Notes: a model not told the origin generated them from the sequence alone. DNA of 64,000 nucleotides from Streptomyces sp. 3214.6 (GCF_900129855.1 NZ_LT670819.1:3782001-3846000), one strand, 5' to 3'; counted from the stretch's first letter, positions 25,998 to 34,921 are shown. Numbers and translations are program-made.

Positions 25998-27584
25998 CTA
26001 TGTGGTGGCCGGGGTGAGTCGCCAGCGGCCGCCAGTGTGGGTGAGTCCGAGGTTGATCAGTCGGCGGAGGTTGAGGGCGGCGGCTCGGGTGTGAAGCCAG
26101 GTGTTGTTGTTGATGGTTCCGCGGTAGCGGAGTCTGCGGTTGCCGTGCTGGACGAGCCAGGCGACGGCGCGTTCGACTGGTGGTCGCCAGCGGCGGTAGT
26201 CGGCTTGCCAGTCCGGGTCGGTGGCGGCCTGGCGGCGGGCGGCCGCTTGCAGGTCGTGGTGGGGGCGGATGGTCAGGATGCGGCCGGCCTTGGCCTTGGT
26301 GCACCGCTCGCGGAGGGGGCATCCGGTGCACAGGTTCCCGAAGGCCGCCTTGCGCTGGTTGTGCTGTCCGCCGGGGCCCGACAGGGCAACCGTATGCCCG
26401 GCGGGGCAGGTGACCGCGGAGGCGGCGGTGTCGATGGCGAAGTCGTCCAGGGTGAAGCCGCCGGGGACGGCGGGCCGCAGTGGGGCGGGCTTGAAGAACA
26501 GCCGGTGCCCCGCCTGGTGCAGGGCTTGGCGCATGTCGCCGGCGGAGTAGGCGGTGTCGCCGAAGGCGTCCACCGGACTCTCCTCGTCGGCCAGCAGATC
26601 CAGGCCGACGGTGGCCTCGTGGTGCTCGGCTCCGGCGCCGGGCCGCAGAGCCACGGCCGTGTATAAGCCGGTCTCGGGCTCGATGGCCAGGTGGGCTTTG
26701 TATCCGTCCTGCTGGTGGGTGCGGGTCTTGTGGATGTGGCGGGCTTCAGGGTCGACGGTGGACACGACGCGGCCCGGAGCGGTCCCCTTGCTGATGCGCC
26801 AGCGTCCGTCGCGGCCGTCGGAGTCCTCGGCCGGCTCCACGTCTTGTCCTGCGACCAGCGCCAGGATGCCGAGGGCGTTCGCGGCCTTCTCGTCCAACTG
26901 CTGGTCGGGCAGGTGGCCCAGCAGCCGCAGCACATCGGTGACCAGGGCGTCGACGAGTTCCGCGCGGGCCTGCTCGTCGTTCCAGGCGATGCGGGGTTTG
27001 CCGGGATCGGTGTAGTCGTGCGCGGTGCACTGCACGGCCGCGACCTCGGCGGCGCCGGGGACTTCGCGGATCACCGCACGGACGGCGGCGATCAGCTGGG
27101 TGACGGTGTCCTGGGTGGCCACCGCGTCGTCCAGCACCGTCGAGTCCAAGGCCCGCCGGTGCTTGCCGCCCAGGACACCGGTGGCCTTCACCACCTCGCG
27201 CACGGCCTCGAAGACGCGGTTGGGCCGGGCCGAGCAGGCCAGACGGCGGCGGAAGTAGGCCAGCAGAGACGGGTCAAACGCCAGGTCGTTCAGGCCCAGC
27301 CCGCACGCGGCCTTCCACCGCAGGTCACACCGCAGCTCCTGCACCGTCTCGAAGTCCGACAGCCCGTGCAGGGCCTGCAGCGTGATCGCCGCAGCCAGGA
27401 TCTGCGGCGGCATGCTCGGCCGTCCATTCGCCGACGGGTACATGTCCGCGAACATATGAGCCGGGAACAGAGCACCACGGTGCTCGGCCAGAAACGCGAA
27501 CACACTCCCCGCCGGAATCAACTCCCGGCACGTCTCCCACACATCCGGCCCGACCGTGTCCCCGGCCCATTCCCCCATCACCAC
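25998..27584 (-). CDS. IS1182-family transposase
   Basis: 528 residues, intact DDE transposase: N-terminal DUF772 region (GRPSMPPQILAAAITLQALHGLSD), catalytic Asp in HRRALDSTVLDDAV, DPEARHIHKTRTHQQDGYKAHLA, second Asp in VDAFGDTAYSAGDMR, and the C-terminal DDE domain with VERAVAWLVQHGNRRLRYRG. A Cys cluster CTGCPLRERCTKAKAG sits before it, as in other IS1182 members. Fills nearly the whole element. Confidence 0.96.
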   Translation of the reverse strand: MVMGEWAGDTVGPDVWETCRELIPAGSVFAFLAEHRGALFPAHMFADMYPSANGRPSMPPQILAAAITLQALHGLSDFETVQELRCDLRWKAACGLGLNDLAFDPSLLAYFRRRLACSARPNRVFEAVREVVKATGVLGGKHRRALDSTVLDDAVATQDTVTQLIAAVRAVIREVPGAAEVAAVQCTAHDYTDPGKPRIAWNDEQARAELVDALVTDVLRLLGHLPDQQLDEKAANALGILALVAGQDVEPAEDSDGRDGRWRISKGTAPGRVVSTVDPEARHIHKTRTHQQDGYKAHLAIEPETGLYTAVALRPGAGAEHHEATVGLDLLADEESPVDAFGDTAYSAGDMRQALHQAGHRLFFKPAPLRPAVPGGFTLDDFAIDTAASAVTCPAGHTVALSGPGGQHNQRKAAFGNLCTGCPLRERCTKAKAGRILTIRPHHDLQAAARRQAATDPDWQADYRRWRPPVERAVAWLVQHGNRRLRYRGTINNNTWLHTRAAALNLRRLINLGLTHTGGRWRLTPATT

Positions 27585-27670
27585 GAAACGAGTCTGGCCC
27601 CACCGCTCACGCGGCGGGGCCAGAACCCCAAGATCTTCATGAGCCTTCTAGGACCTGTCCGGGGCGTCGG

Positions 27671-28246
27671 CTAGTGCGTCGGCAGGGAGTTGCGGTCGGT
27701 GTGGGCTGCCTGCGGGGGGACGGTCGCGCCGCCGAACGTGTACTCGCGCAGTTTGCGCCAGACGCCGTCGGCGCCCTGCTCGTGGAGGGAGAAGCCGGTG
27801 CAGGACCACTCGGCCTCGTAGTGGGCGAGCTCCTCGAAGGCCCGGTCCATCGCCGCCTCGTCGATGCCGTGCGCGACCGTGACGTGCGGGTGGTAGGGGA
27901 ACTGCAGCTCGCGGGTGAGCGGCCCGGAGGCGTCACGGACCCGGTGCTGGAGCCAGGCGCAGGCCTCGGCGCCCTCGACGACCTTCACATAGACCACCGG
28001 TGACAGGGGCCGGAAGGTGCCCGTGCCGGACAGCCGCATCGGGAAGGGCCGGCCGGCCGCGGCGACCTCGGTGAGGTGCGCGTGGACCGCCGCGAGCGCG
28101 ACCGCCTCGATCTCGGTCGGCGGCAACAGCGTGACGTGGGTGCGGATGCCATGAGCCGCGGCGTCGCCGAAGCCCGCGCGCCGCTCCTGGAGCAGGCTGC
28201 CGTGAGGCTCCGGGACCGCGATCGACACGCCGATCGTTACGGTCCC
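27671..28246 (-). CDS. 2'-5' RNA ligase / cyclic phosphodiesterase (2H) family protein
   Basis: 191 residues with the two HxTx motifs of the 2H phosphoesterase fold, HVTL in RTHVTLLPPTE and HVTV in YHPHVTVAHG, spaced as in the family. Bacterial members open or form 2'-5' linkages or hydrolyse cyclic phosphates of RNA; the true substrate is unknown. GTG at 28246 is chosen because AGGAG lies 5 bases before it; ATG at 28267 is an alternative. The IS ends 19 bases past its stop. Confidence 0.87.
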   Translation of the reverse strand, partial: GTVTIGVSIAVPEPHGSLLQERRAGFGDAAAHGIRTHVTLLPPTEIEAVALAAVHAHLTEVAAAGRPFPMRLSGTGTFRPLSPVVYVKVVEGAEACAWLQHRVRDASGPLTRELQFPYHPHVTVAHGIDEAAMDRAFEELAHYEAEWSCTGFSLHEQGADGVWRKLREYTFGGATVPPQAAHTDRNSLPTH

Positions 28247-28339
28247 CACGTCTTCTCCTGTCGTCATGTCGTCATGGCGGGGTGTGGTGCCGGGTTCGTA
28301 CTCAGTCGTACGGCTATCGACTGTACGGCCACGGCTGTG

Positions 28340-28385
28340 CTCTGGGCAGGCGCAGAGAAAGTGATGTGCAGCGCTCTGCCCAGAG
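28340..28385 (-). terminator. Hairpin after trpS
   Basis: CTCTGGGCAG (28340-28349) pairs perfectly with CTGCCCAGAG (28376-28385), with GCGC/GCGC pairing inside the loop. It lies 42 bases beyond the trpS stop on the minus strand. Confidence 0.65.
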
Positions 28386-28426
28386 GAACGTGTGTGCGGT
28401 GCGCCCCGAGTGCTTCCGAGCGCCGT

Positions 28427-29440
28427 TCAGTGCTTCGCGGGCAGAAAGCCCACGCGCTCGTACGTCTGGGACAGCGTCTCCGCGGCGACGGCGCGGGCCT
28501 TCTCGGCGCCCTTGGCGAGGAGCGCGTCGAGCGTCTCGGGGTCGTCCAGATACTGCTGTGTGCGGTCCCGGAACGGCGTCACGAAGTCGACGACGACGTC
28601 GGCGAGGTCCGTCTTGAGCGCGCCGTAGAGCTTGCCCTCGTACTGCCGCTCCAGCTCCTGGACGCTCGTTCCGGTGAGGGTCGAGTAGATGCCCAGCAGG
28701 TTGCTCACGCCCGGCTTGTTCTCGGGGTCGTAGCGGACGACCGTGTCGGTGTCCGTGACCGCGCTCCTGACCTTCTTGGCGGTGGCCTTCGGGTCGTCGA
28801 GCAGGTTGATGAGGCCCTTCGGCGTGGACGCCGACTTGCTCATCTTGATCGACGGGTCCTGAAGGTCGTAGATCTTGCCCGTCTCCTTCAGGATGTACGG
28901 CTTCGGGATCGTGAACGTCTCGCCGAAGCGGCCGTTGAAGCGCGTGGCGAGGTCGCGGGTGAGCTCGACGTGCTGGCGCTGGTCCTCGCCGACCGGCACC
29001 TCGTCGGCCTGGTACAGCAGGATGTCCGCGACCTGCAGGATCGGGTACGTGAACAGGCCCACGGAGGCGCGGTCGGCGCCCTGCCTGGCGGACTTGTCCT
29101 TGAACTGCGTCATACGGGACGCCTCGCCGAAGCCGGTGAGGCAGTTCATGACCCAGGCGAGCTGGGCGTGTTCGGGGACATGGCTCTGGATGAAGAGCGT
29201 GCAGCGGTCCGGGTCCAGGCCGGCCGCGAGGAGCTGCGCCGCGGCCAGGCGGGTGTTGGCCGTGAGCTCCTTCGGGTCCTGCGGGACCGTGATCGCGTGC
29301 AGGTCGACGACCATGTAGAACGCGTCGTGGGACTCCTGCAGGGCCACCCACTGGCGGACGGCGCCGAGGTAGTTGCCGAGGTGGAACGAGCCTGCGGTGG
29401 GCTGGATTCCGGAGAGCACGCGAGGACGGTCTGAGGCCAT
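28427..29440 (-). CDS. trpS: Tryptophanyl-tRNA synthetase
   Basis: Charges tRNA-Trp. 337 residues, class Ic: the HIGH-type motif in TAGSFHLGNYLGA, GEDQRQHVELTRDLATRFN, and KMSKS in DPSIKMSKSASTPKG. Normal length. ATG at 29440 is used rather than one three codons earlier. Streptomyces often carry a second, antibiotic-resistance-related copy; nothing here indicates that this is the accessory form. No T-box or leader peptide is visible upstream. Confidence 0.97.
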   Translation of the reverse strand: MASDRPRVLSGIQPTAGSFHLGNYLGAVRQWVALQESHDAFYMVVDLHAITVPQDPKELTANTRLAAAQLLAAGLDPDRCTLFIQSHVPEHAQLAWVMNCLTGFGEASRMTQFKDKSARQGADRASVGLFTYPILQVADILLYQADEVPVGEDQRQHVELTRDLATRFNGRFGETFTIPKPYILKETGKIYDLQDPSIKMSKSASTPKGLINLLDDPKATAKKVRSAVTDTDTVVRYDPENKPGVSNLLGIYSTLTGTSVQELERQYEGKLYGALKTDLADVVVDFVTPFRDRTQQYLDDPETLDALLAKGAEKARAVAAETLSQTYERVGFLPAKH

Positions 29441-29506
29441 GCGCACCATTCTCGCAGAGCTTCAGGGGCGCTCCGGAACCCGCGCGAAACAGATGTCCCC
29501 GGGGTC

Positions 29507-29534
29507 GGAACCGATCGGGTTCGAGCGGTGTAAC
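29507..29534 (+). promoter_or_regulatory. Possible ECF-type promoter for the sigma gene
   Basis: GGAACC at 29507-29512 followed by 16 bases and TGTAAC. GGAAC is the common -35 of ECF promoters, which would fit autoregulation of the gene starting at 29541. Weak evidence. Confidence 0.3.
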
Positions 29535-29540
29535 AAGAAC

Positions 29541-30140
29541 GTGAGAGCGCGGGAGGGGGGCCGCATCGTCGATGAGGCCGCGGTGATCGCACGCGTACGC
29601 GCCGGAGAGCCGGAGGCGTACGCGGAGCTGGTGCGGGCCCACACGGGCATCGCCCTGCGGGCGGCCGCCGCGCTCGGCGCGGGTGCGGACGCGGAGGACG
29701 TGGTACAGCAGGCCTTCGTGAAGGCGTACTACGCGCTGGGCCGGTTCCGGGACGGGGCCGCCTTCAAGCCGTGGCTGCTGTCGATCGTCGCCAATGAGAC
29801 GAGGAACACAGTGCGTACGGCGGTGCGGCAGCGGACGCTGGCCGGCCGCGAGGCGGCCTTCGCGGAGGCCGAGCCGCTGATACCGGAATCGGCCGACCCG
29901 GCGGTCGCGACGCTCGAGACCGAGCGCCGCACGGCACTGCTGACAGCCCTGGAGAAGCTGAGCGAGGAGCACCGGCTCGTGGTCACGTACCGCTATCTCC
30001 TGGAGATGGACGAGTCCGAGACCGCCCAGGCCCTCGGCTGGCCGAGAGGGACGGTGAAGTCCCGACTCAACCGCGGCCTGCGCAAACTGGGCCGCCTGCT
30101 GCCGGACTTTCAGCCTCGGGAAGGGGGTGATGAAGCATGA
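29541..30140 (+). CDS. ECF-type RNA polymerase sigma factor
   Basis: 199 residues from the GTG at 29541. Region 2: YAELVRAHTGIALRAAAAL...DAEDVVQQAFVKAYYALGRF and FKPWLLSIVANETRN; region 4: LEKLSEEHRLVVTYRYLLEMDESETAQALGWPRGTVKSRLNRGLRKL. The stop overlaps the next start (ATGA), so it is co-translated with the membrane protein that follows, likely its anti-sigma factor. ATG at 29493 is an alternative start. Confidence 0.92.
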   Translation: MRAREGGRIVDEAAVIARVRAGEPEAYAELVRAHTGIALRAAAALGAGADAEDVVQQAFVKAYYALGRFRDGAAFKPWLLSIVANETRNTVRTAVRQRTLAGREAAFAEAEPLIPESADPAVATLETERRTALLTALEKLSEEHRLVVTYRYLLEMDESETAQALGWPRGTVKSRLNRGLRKLGRLLPDFQPREGGDEA

Positions 30141-31081
30141 GTGAGCCGTACGACGGTGAGGGCGCCGCTCGGGATCCACGCGGGCCTGCCGCCCGGCTGC
30201 CGGAGGAACTGCGGGCGCTCGGACGATCACTGGACGCGCCGAGAGACGACGGGATCGACGGGACCAACGGGGTCGGTGAGGTCAACAGGGTCGGTGGGAT
30301 CAACAGGGTCGGTGGGATCGGGATCGACATCGGCGAGACGATGGCCGAGCGGGTGCTGGCGCAGCTACTCGCCGAGCAGGTGCCGGTGCCGGTGACCGAG
30401 CCGCCGGGGACCGCCGGGCGGCTGCGGGCCGTGCGGCGCTGGACGCGGGCGCGATGGCGTTCGCTGACGGCCGCGCTGTGCGGTCTGCTGACCGTGCTCG
30501 TGCTCACGCCCCCGGTGCGAGCGGCAGTGGTCGACTGGTTCGACTTCGGCGGCGTCGAGGTGCGGTACGACCCGTCGGCGTCCCCCTCCCCCGGCGCGCG
30601 GGCGCCTGACTGCGGCGGTTCGCTGTCCCTCGCCGAGGCCCGGCTCGCGGCCGGTTTCGAGCCGCTGGTGCCGGACGCACTGGGCACCCCGGACGAAGTG
30701 GCGGTGACCCGTGAGCCGCAGGGGCGGTTCCTGATCAGCCTGTGCTGGAGCGAGAACGGCCGGCCGATCCGGCTGGACGAGTATCCGGCGCAGCTGGACG
30801 TCAGCTTCGCCAAGACCCTGCGCGAGCCCCCCGAGTGGGTGGACCTGGACACGGCGTCCCACGACGACGGCGTGCCCGACCCCGCCCTGTGGTTTCCGAA
30901 GCCGCACCTGCTGAGCTTCTGGCTGGTGGACGCCGACGGCAACCGATACACCCGCGAGAAGCGGACCGCCGGGCCGACACTGCTGTGGGTGCACGGCGCC
31001 GCCACCGGCGACACCACGCTCCGGCTGGAGGGCATGTCGTCCAAGGCTCGGGCCGTGGAGATCGCGCGCTCGCTGGGCTAG
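30137..31081 (+). CDS. Putative anti-sigma membrane protein
   Basis: 314 residues, one transmembrane helix (LTAALCGLLTVLVLTPPVRA) dividing a ~115-residue cytoplasmic N-terminus from a ~180-residue extracytoplasmic domain with two Cys residues. The cytoplasmic side holds a slippage-prone repeat (VGEVNRVGGINRVGGIGID). Translationally coupled to the sigma gene, so an anti-sigma role is likely by context; no zinc-type anti-sigma motif is visible. A perfect 14-bp hairpin begins with its stop codon. Confidence 0.8.
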   Translation: MSEPYDGEGAARDPRGPAARLPEELRALGRSLDAPRDDGIDGTNGVGEVNRVGGINRVGGIGIDIGETMAERVLAQLLAEQVPVPVTEPPGTAGRLRAVRRWTRARWRSLTAALCGLLTVLVLTPPVRAAVVDWFDFGGVEVRYDPSASPSPGARAPDCGGSLSLAEARLAAGFEPLVPDALGTPDEVAVTREPQGRFLISLCWSENGRPIRLDEYPAQLDVSFAKTLREPPEWVDLDTASHDDGVPDPALWFPKPHLLSFWLVDADGNRYTREKRTAGPTLLWVHGAATGDTTLRLEGMSSKARAVEIARSLG

Positions 31082-31110
31082 ATGGGGGCTGGGTGTCCAG
31101 CCCCCATCTA
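31079..31110 (+). terminator. Hairpin terminator of the second sigma unit
   Basis: TAGATGGGGGCTGG pairs perfectly with CCAGCCCCCATCTA around a GTGT loop; the stem includes the stop codon of the preceding gene. Confidence 0.9.
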
Positions 31111-31252
31111 GGCCGCGGCCGGCCTCGGAATCGGCCCCCGTGGGGTGGGAACCCCGGGCGGCCGGGCGGTGTACCAGGAGTGACAGAGCGGATGCGGACG
31201 CCGAGTCGCTCCGGGGCAGGGCACGGCGGGCGTGAGAGAGGGAGACGGGCGA

Positions 31253-32002
31253 ATGATTCGGGGGAGCGGCAGGGCTCTGGTGGCCGCTTGGGCGGCGGCA
31301 TTGTCGATGGCGGTGAGCCTGGTCGTCGGCCTGTCGGTGACCGGGGCGAGCGCAGCACCGGACAACGGGGATGACGGCCCCAATGTGGCCATGGTGATCG
31401 CCAGCTCGACCGGGCGGACGACGACCCTGCGGGCCGGGGACGCGCGGACCGGGAAGGACTTCGCCCTGCTCTGGCAACTGCTCCAGCCGACGAACACCAC
31501 GACGGAGCGGGCGCCGGAGACATGGCAGGGGGACCGGCATCCGCCGGTGCGGTTCACCGTCTTCTGGGGGCTGACGGGCGTCGGGGGCTGGCCGCAGACC
31601 AAGCGGGCACCGGGCGGTGATGTGGCCGTCGAACGCCAGGATCAACTGTTCATGGCCCAGGACGGCACCCCATGGATCCGCTCGGACCCGGCACCGGAGG
31701 TGGAGGACGACGACATCCGCTGGCATCGGGCGCCGAGGGACACACTCGCGCGAGTGGAACAGGAGAGGCTGCTCGCCGACGGCGCCGGTTCGGAGAGCTC
31801 CGGCACGGGGTCGGACAAGGGCTCGGGGGCGGCCCTCGATGCAGGGACCGGCGCCTGGTGGGCGATACCGGGACTGGCCCTGGGTGCGGCTCTGGGGGCC
31901 GGCGGTTCGGTGCTGATACGCCGCGCGGCGGGCCGGCACGAAGCCGGACCGCCGCAGGGAGGCTCGCAAGGAGAGCCACGTCAGGAGCTGATCGATCTCT
32001 GA
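31253..32002 (+). CDS. Secreted, C-terminally anchored protein of unknown function
   Basis: 249 residues from ATG 31253, which has AGGGAG 8 bases upstream. Signal peptide (ALVAAWAAALSMAVSLVVGLSVTGASA) followed by NVAMVIASSTGRTTTL and TFWGLTGVGGWPQT-like segments, a Ser/Gly linker and a C-terminal helix (WWAIPGLALGAALGAGGSVLI) with a basic end. I do not recognise the extracellular domain. Convergent with glyA, 32 bases apart. Confidence 0.8.
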   Translation: MIRGSGRALVAAWAAALSMAVSLVVGLSVTGASAAPDNGDDGPNVAMVIASSTGRTTTLRAGDARTGKDFALLWQLLQPTNTTTERAPETWQGDRHPPVRFTVFWGLTGVGGWPQTKRAPGGDVAVERQDQLFMAQDGTPWIRSDPAPEVEDDDIRWHRAPRDTLARVEQERLLADGAGSESSGTGSDKGSGAALDAGTGAWWAIPGLALGAALGAGGSVLIRRAAGRHEAGPPQGGSQGEPRQELIDL

Positions 32003-32034
32003 GCTCGCCGGATGGAGTCCGGCCGAGGGCGACG

Positions 32035-33486
32035 TCAGCCGAGGTTGATCTCCGGGTACAGGGGGAAGCCCGCGACCAGGTCCGTAGCCCGCTGCGAGAT
32101 CTCGTCCGAAACCTTCACGTCCAGGACGTGAGAAGCCTTGGAGGGGGCGCCCGACTTCGTCGTGCCCGGCTCGGTGGTGGTGAGGACACGGTCGATCAGG
32201 GCCGCCACCTCGTCCATCTCGGCCGTCCCCAGGCCGCGCGTGGTCAGGGCAGGGGTGCCGATGCGGATACCGGAGGTGTACCAGGCGCCGTTCGGGTCGG
32301 CGGGGATGGCGTTGCGGTTGGTGACGATGCCCGAATCGAGCAGCGCGGCCTCGGCCTGGCGGCCGGTGAGGCCGTAGGAGGAGGCGACGTCGATCAGGTT
32401 CAGGTGATTGTCCGTGCCGCCGGTGACGAGGGTCGCGCCCCGGCTCATCAGCCCCTCGGCCAGCGCGCGGGAGTTGTCGACGATGCGCTGGGCGTAGTCC
32501 TGGAAGGAGGGCTGACGGGCCTCCGCGAGGGCGACGGCCTTGGCGGCCATGACGTGCGGGAGCGGGCCACCGAGGACCATCGGGCAGCCGCGGTCGACCT
32601 GGTCCTTGAGGGAGTCGTCGCACAGGACCATGCCGCCGCGCGGGCCGCGCAAGGACTTGTGGGTGGTGGTCGTCACGATCTGCGCGTGCGGAACCGGGTC
32701 GAAGTCGCCGGTCAGGACCTTGCCCGCGACCAGACCCGCGAAGTGCGCCATGTCGACCATCAGGGTCGCGCCGACCTCGTCGGCGATCTCCCGCATGATC
32801 CGGAAATTCACCAGACGGGGGTACGCGGAGTAACCGGCGACGATGATCATCGGCTTGAAGTCACGCGCTGAGGCGCGCAGAGCCTCGTAGTCGATCAGGC
32901 CGGTCGCCGGGTCCGTGCCGTAGGAGCGCTGGTCGAACATCTTGCCGGAGATGTTCGGGCGGAAGCCGTGGGTGAGGTGGCCGCCGGCGTCCAGGGACAT
33001 GCCGAGCATGCGCTGGTTGCCGAAGGCCTGGCGCAGCGTGGCCCAGTCGGCCTCGGAGAGGTCGTTGACCTGGCGGGCGCCGGTCTTCTCCAGGAAGGGC
33101 GCCTCGACACGGTCGGCGAGGACAGCCCAGAAGGCCACCAGGTTGGCGTCGATGCCGGAGTGCGGCTGGACATAGGCGTGGCGGGCGCCGAACAGCTCGC
33201 GGGCATGCTCGGCGGCCAGGGCCTCGACCGTGTCCACATTGCGACAGCCGGCGTAGAAGCGGCGGCCGACGGTGCCCTCGGCGTACTTGTCGCTGAGCCA
33301 GTTGCCCATCGCGAGGAGCGTGGCCGGGGAGGCGTAGTTCTCGGAGGCGATCAGCTTGAGCATCTCGCGCTGGTCGTGGACCTCCTGGCCGATGGCGTCG
33401 GCGACACGCGGCTCGACCGCACGGATCACGTCGAGAGCCGCACGGAAGGCGGTGGACTCGGTGGAGAGGGGCTGCTGCTCGGACAT
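32035..33486 (-). CDS. glyA: Serine hydroxymethyltransferase
   Basis: Interconverts serine and glycine with tetrahydrofolate, feeding one-carbon units to purines. 483 residues: LIASENYASPATLLAMGN, the PLP-binding Lys in TTTTHKSLRGPRGG, YSAYPRLVNF and TNRNAIPADPNG. It is ~60 residues longer than E. coli GlyA owing to an insertion around residues 120-190, as in one class of actinobacterial SHMT. GGAGG lies 9 bases before the ATG. The leader holds a ZTP riboswitch, tying expression to the folate/purine state. Confidence 0.97.
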   Translation of the reverse strand: MSEQQPLSTESTAFRAALDVIRAVEPRVADAIGQEVHDQREMLKLIASENYASPATLLAMGNWLSDKYAEGTVGRRFYAGCRNVDTVEALAAEHARELFGARHAYVQPHSGIDANLVAFWAVLADRVEAPFLEKTGARQVNDLSEADWATLRQAFGNQRMLGMSLDAGGHLTHGFRPNISGKMFDQRSYGTDPATGLIDYEALRASARDFKPMIIVAGYSAYPRLVNFRIMREIADEVGATLMVDMAHFAGLVAGKVLTGDFDPVPHAQIVTTTTHKSLRGPRGGMVLCDDSLKDQVDRGCPMVLGGPLPHVMAAKAVALAEARQPSFQDYAQRIVDNSRALAEGLMSRGATLVTGGTDNHLNLIDVASSYGLTGRQAEAALLDSGIVTNRNAIPADPNGAWYTSGIRIGTPALTTRGLGTAEMDEVAALIDRVLTTTEPGTTKSGAPSKASHVLDVKVSDEISQRATDLVAGFPLYPEINLG

Positions 33487-33539
33487 GTCGTCGGCCTCCG
33501 GGTGGCGTGGTGCTGGAAAGCGGTCACGGTGTCACGGTT

Positions 33540-33633
33540 CGGCCCAGGCGCACGGCACAGTCACTGCTCAAGGCCGCTCCCCGATGGTCCGTCCCATCCC
33601 AGCGCGCCAGTCACGGCCTGCTCACCACCCTAG
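33540..33633 (-). promoter_or_regulatory. ZTP (pfl) riboswitch upstream of glyA
   Basis: On the minus strand the leader reads AGGCCGTGACTGGCG, a GATGG/CCATC hairpin, CGGGGAGCGGCCT and, after a short stem, GCGCCTGGGC. These are the fixed parts of the pfl/ZTP aptamer: P1 closes by AGGCCG with CGGCCT, the CGTGACTGGCG and CGGGGAGCG internal loop is exact, and the CCTGGGC loop forms the 3' half. A -10 TAGGGT (33633-33628) puts the transcript start near 33621, right at the aptamer's 5' end. ZTP signals shortage of 10-formyl-THF and should switch glyA on. Confidence 0.9.
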
Positions 33634-33697
33634 CGGGCACGTCACAAGGGCAGGGCCCCGAGTCCACCATGCGAGCGATCTCGGGGCGCCTCCTGGG

Positions 33698-34888
33698 CTA
33701 AAGGATCACGTGGGGAAGGAAGCGGGCGTACTCGTCTGTGATCAGGCCGGAGGACTCACGAATGCCGAGGCCCGCCGACTCGTCCTCGACGACCCAGGCG
33801 CCGAGGACGACGTGGTTGCCGTCGAAGGCGGGCAGCGGCGCCAACTTCTGGTAGCAGCAGGGTTCGTCGGTGCGCAGGGCGGCCGGGGCGACGCCCGGTT
33901 CGTGGACCGTGACGCCGGCGCCCTCGCGGCCCAGCAGCGGCTTGGCGACGTAGCCGGTCGTGGCCGCCAGTTCGCGGGGACCGTCGAGGTAGGCGGGCAG
34001 GAGGTTGGGGTGGCCGGGGTACAGCTCCCACAGGACGGCCAGGAGCGCCTTGTTGCTGAGCAGCATCTTCCAGGCCGGCTCGATCCACATCGTGGAGCCG
34101 GTGCCGCCGCCGTTGTCGAGGGTGTCGAGGACGTGACCGCCGAAGCGGTCGGTGGTGAGCCACTCCCAGGGGTACAGCTTGAAGCAGCTGCGGATGAAGC
34201 GGAGTTGCTGGTCGACGAAGCGGCCGGACAGGGGGTCCCAGCCGATCTCCTCCATGGAGATCCAGTCGGTGTCCAGACCTGCCTGCTCGGCGGTCTCCTT
34301 GAGATAGGCGACCGTCATGAGGTCCTCGCCGAGTTCGTCGGCGGAGGAGTGCGCGAAGTGCAGCGGGCTGCCGGGCGGGAGCAGGGCGGCCTGTTTCTTC
34401 CAGGCGGCGACGAGGCGTTCATGGAGGGAGTTCCACTGGTCGGCGCCGGGGAAGCGCTCCTCCATCCAGAACCACTGGGGGGAGGCGGCCTCCACGAGGG
34501 AGGTGGGGGTGTCGGCGTTGTACTCCAGGAGTTTCGCCGGGCCGGCGCCGTCGTAGCGGAGGTCGAACCGGCCGTAGACGGAAGGGAGCTCGGCGCGTCG
34601 GCGCCAGGCCTCGGCGACCGCCGCCGCGATGCGCGGGTCGGTGATGCCGAGGTCGGCGAGACGGTCGGAGTCGACCAGGTGCGCGGCCGCCGCCAGGCAC
34701 ATCTCGTGGAGTTCCTCGACGGTCTCCTCCAGCGCCTCGACCTCGTCGAGAGTGAACGCGTAGTACGCGCTCTCGTCCCAGTAGGGGCGCAGAAGGCCGT
34801 CGGGGTGGCGGGTCAGGGGATAGACGAGACCCTGTTCCTCGACGGTGCGCTGCCAGTCGGGGCGGGGTTCGATGGTGTGACGTCGCAT
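33698..34888 (-). CDS. Glutathionylspermidine-synthase-like (YgiC-type) ATP-grasp protein
   Basis: 396 residues of the GSP_synth family: YWDESAYYAFT, YGRFDLRYDGAGPAKLLEYNADTPTSLVEAA (Asp/Glu metal region), PGSPLHFAHSS, YPWEWL, WIEPAWKMLLSNKALLAVLWELYPGHP and YVAKPLLGREGAGV (ATP-binding Lys). It corresponds to the synthetase half only, like E. coli YgiC, without the amidase. Streptomycetes lack glutathione, so the joined substrates are unknown. It follows the YgiB-like lipoprotein gene by 33 bases on the same strand. Confidence 0.92.
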   Translation of the reverse strand: MRRHTIEPRPDWQRTVEEQGLVYPLTRHPDGLLRPYWDESAYYAFTLDEVEALEETVEELHEMCLAAAAHLVDSDRLADLGITDPRIAAAVAEAWRRRAELPSVYGRFDLRYDGAGPAKLLEYNADTPTSLVEAASPQWFWMEERFPGADQWNSLHERLVAAWKKQAALLPPGSPLHFAHSSADELGEDLMTVAYLKETAEQAGLDTDWISMEEIGWDPLSGRFVDQQLRFIRSCFKLYPWEWLTTDRFGGHVLDTLDNGGGTGSTMWIEPAWKMLLSNKALLAVLWELYPGHPNLLPAYLDGPRELAATTGYVAKPLLGREGAGVTVHEPGVAPAALRTDEPCCYQKLAPLPAFDGNHVVLGAWVVEDESAGLGIRESSGLITDEYARFLPHVIL

Positions 34889-34921
34889 GGGTGCAGGTGT
34901 CCTGTTCAGCCGCTCGGTCGC

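Larger units (their letters stand above)
25938..27647 (-). mobile_element. IS1182-family insertion sequence, complete
   Basis: A 1,710-bp element with perfect 20-bp terminal inverted repeats (AAGGCTCATGAAGATCTTGG at 25938-25957, its complement at 27628-27647), one intact transposase gene and a CTAG at each side (25934-25937 and 27648-27651) that looks like a 4-bp target duplication. Since CTAG is its own complement it could also be part of the repeats. All parts appear intact, so it may still be active. Confidence 0.93.

Noticed and set aside
28268..29540. T-box or tryptophan leader upstream of trpS
   Set aside because: The start lies only 100 bases from the divergent sigma gene and no T-box sequence or Trp-codon leader peptide is visible.
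30230..30330. GGGTCGGTG repeats in the anti-sigma gene as a regulatory array
   Set aside because: They keep the reading frame and simply encode a NRVGGI repeat; treated as coding slippage.
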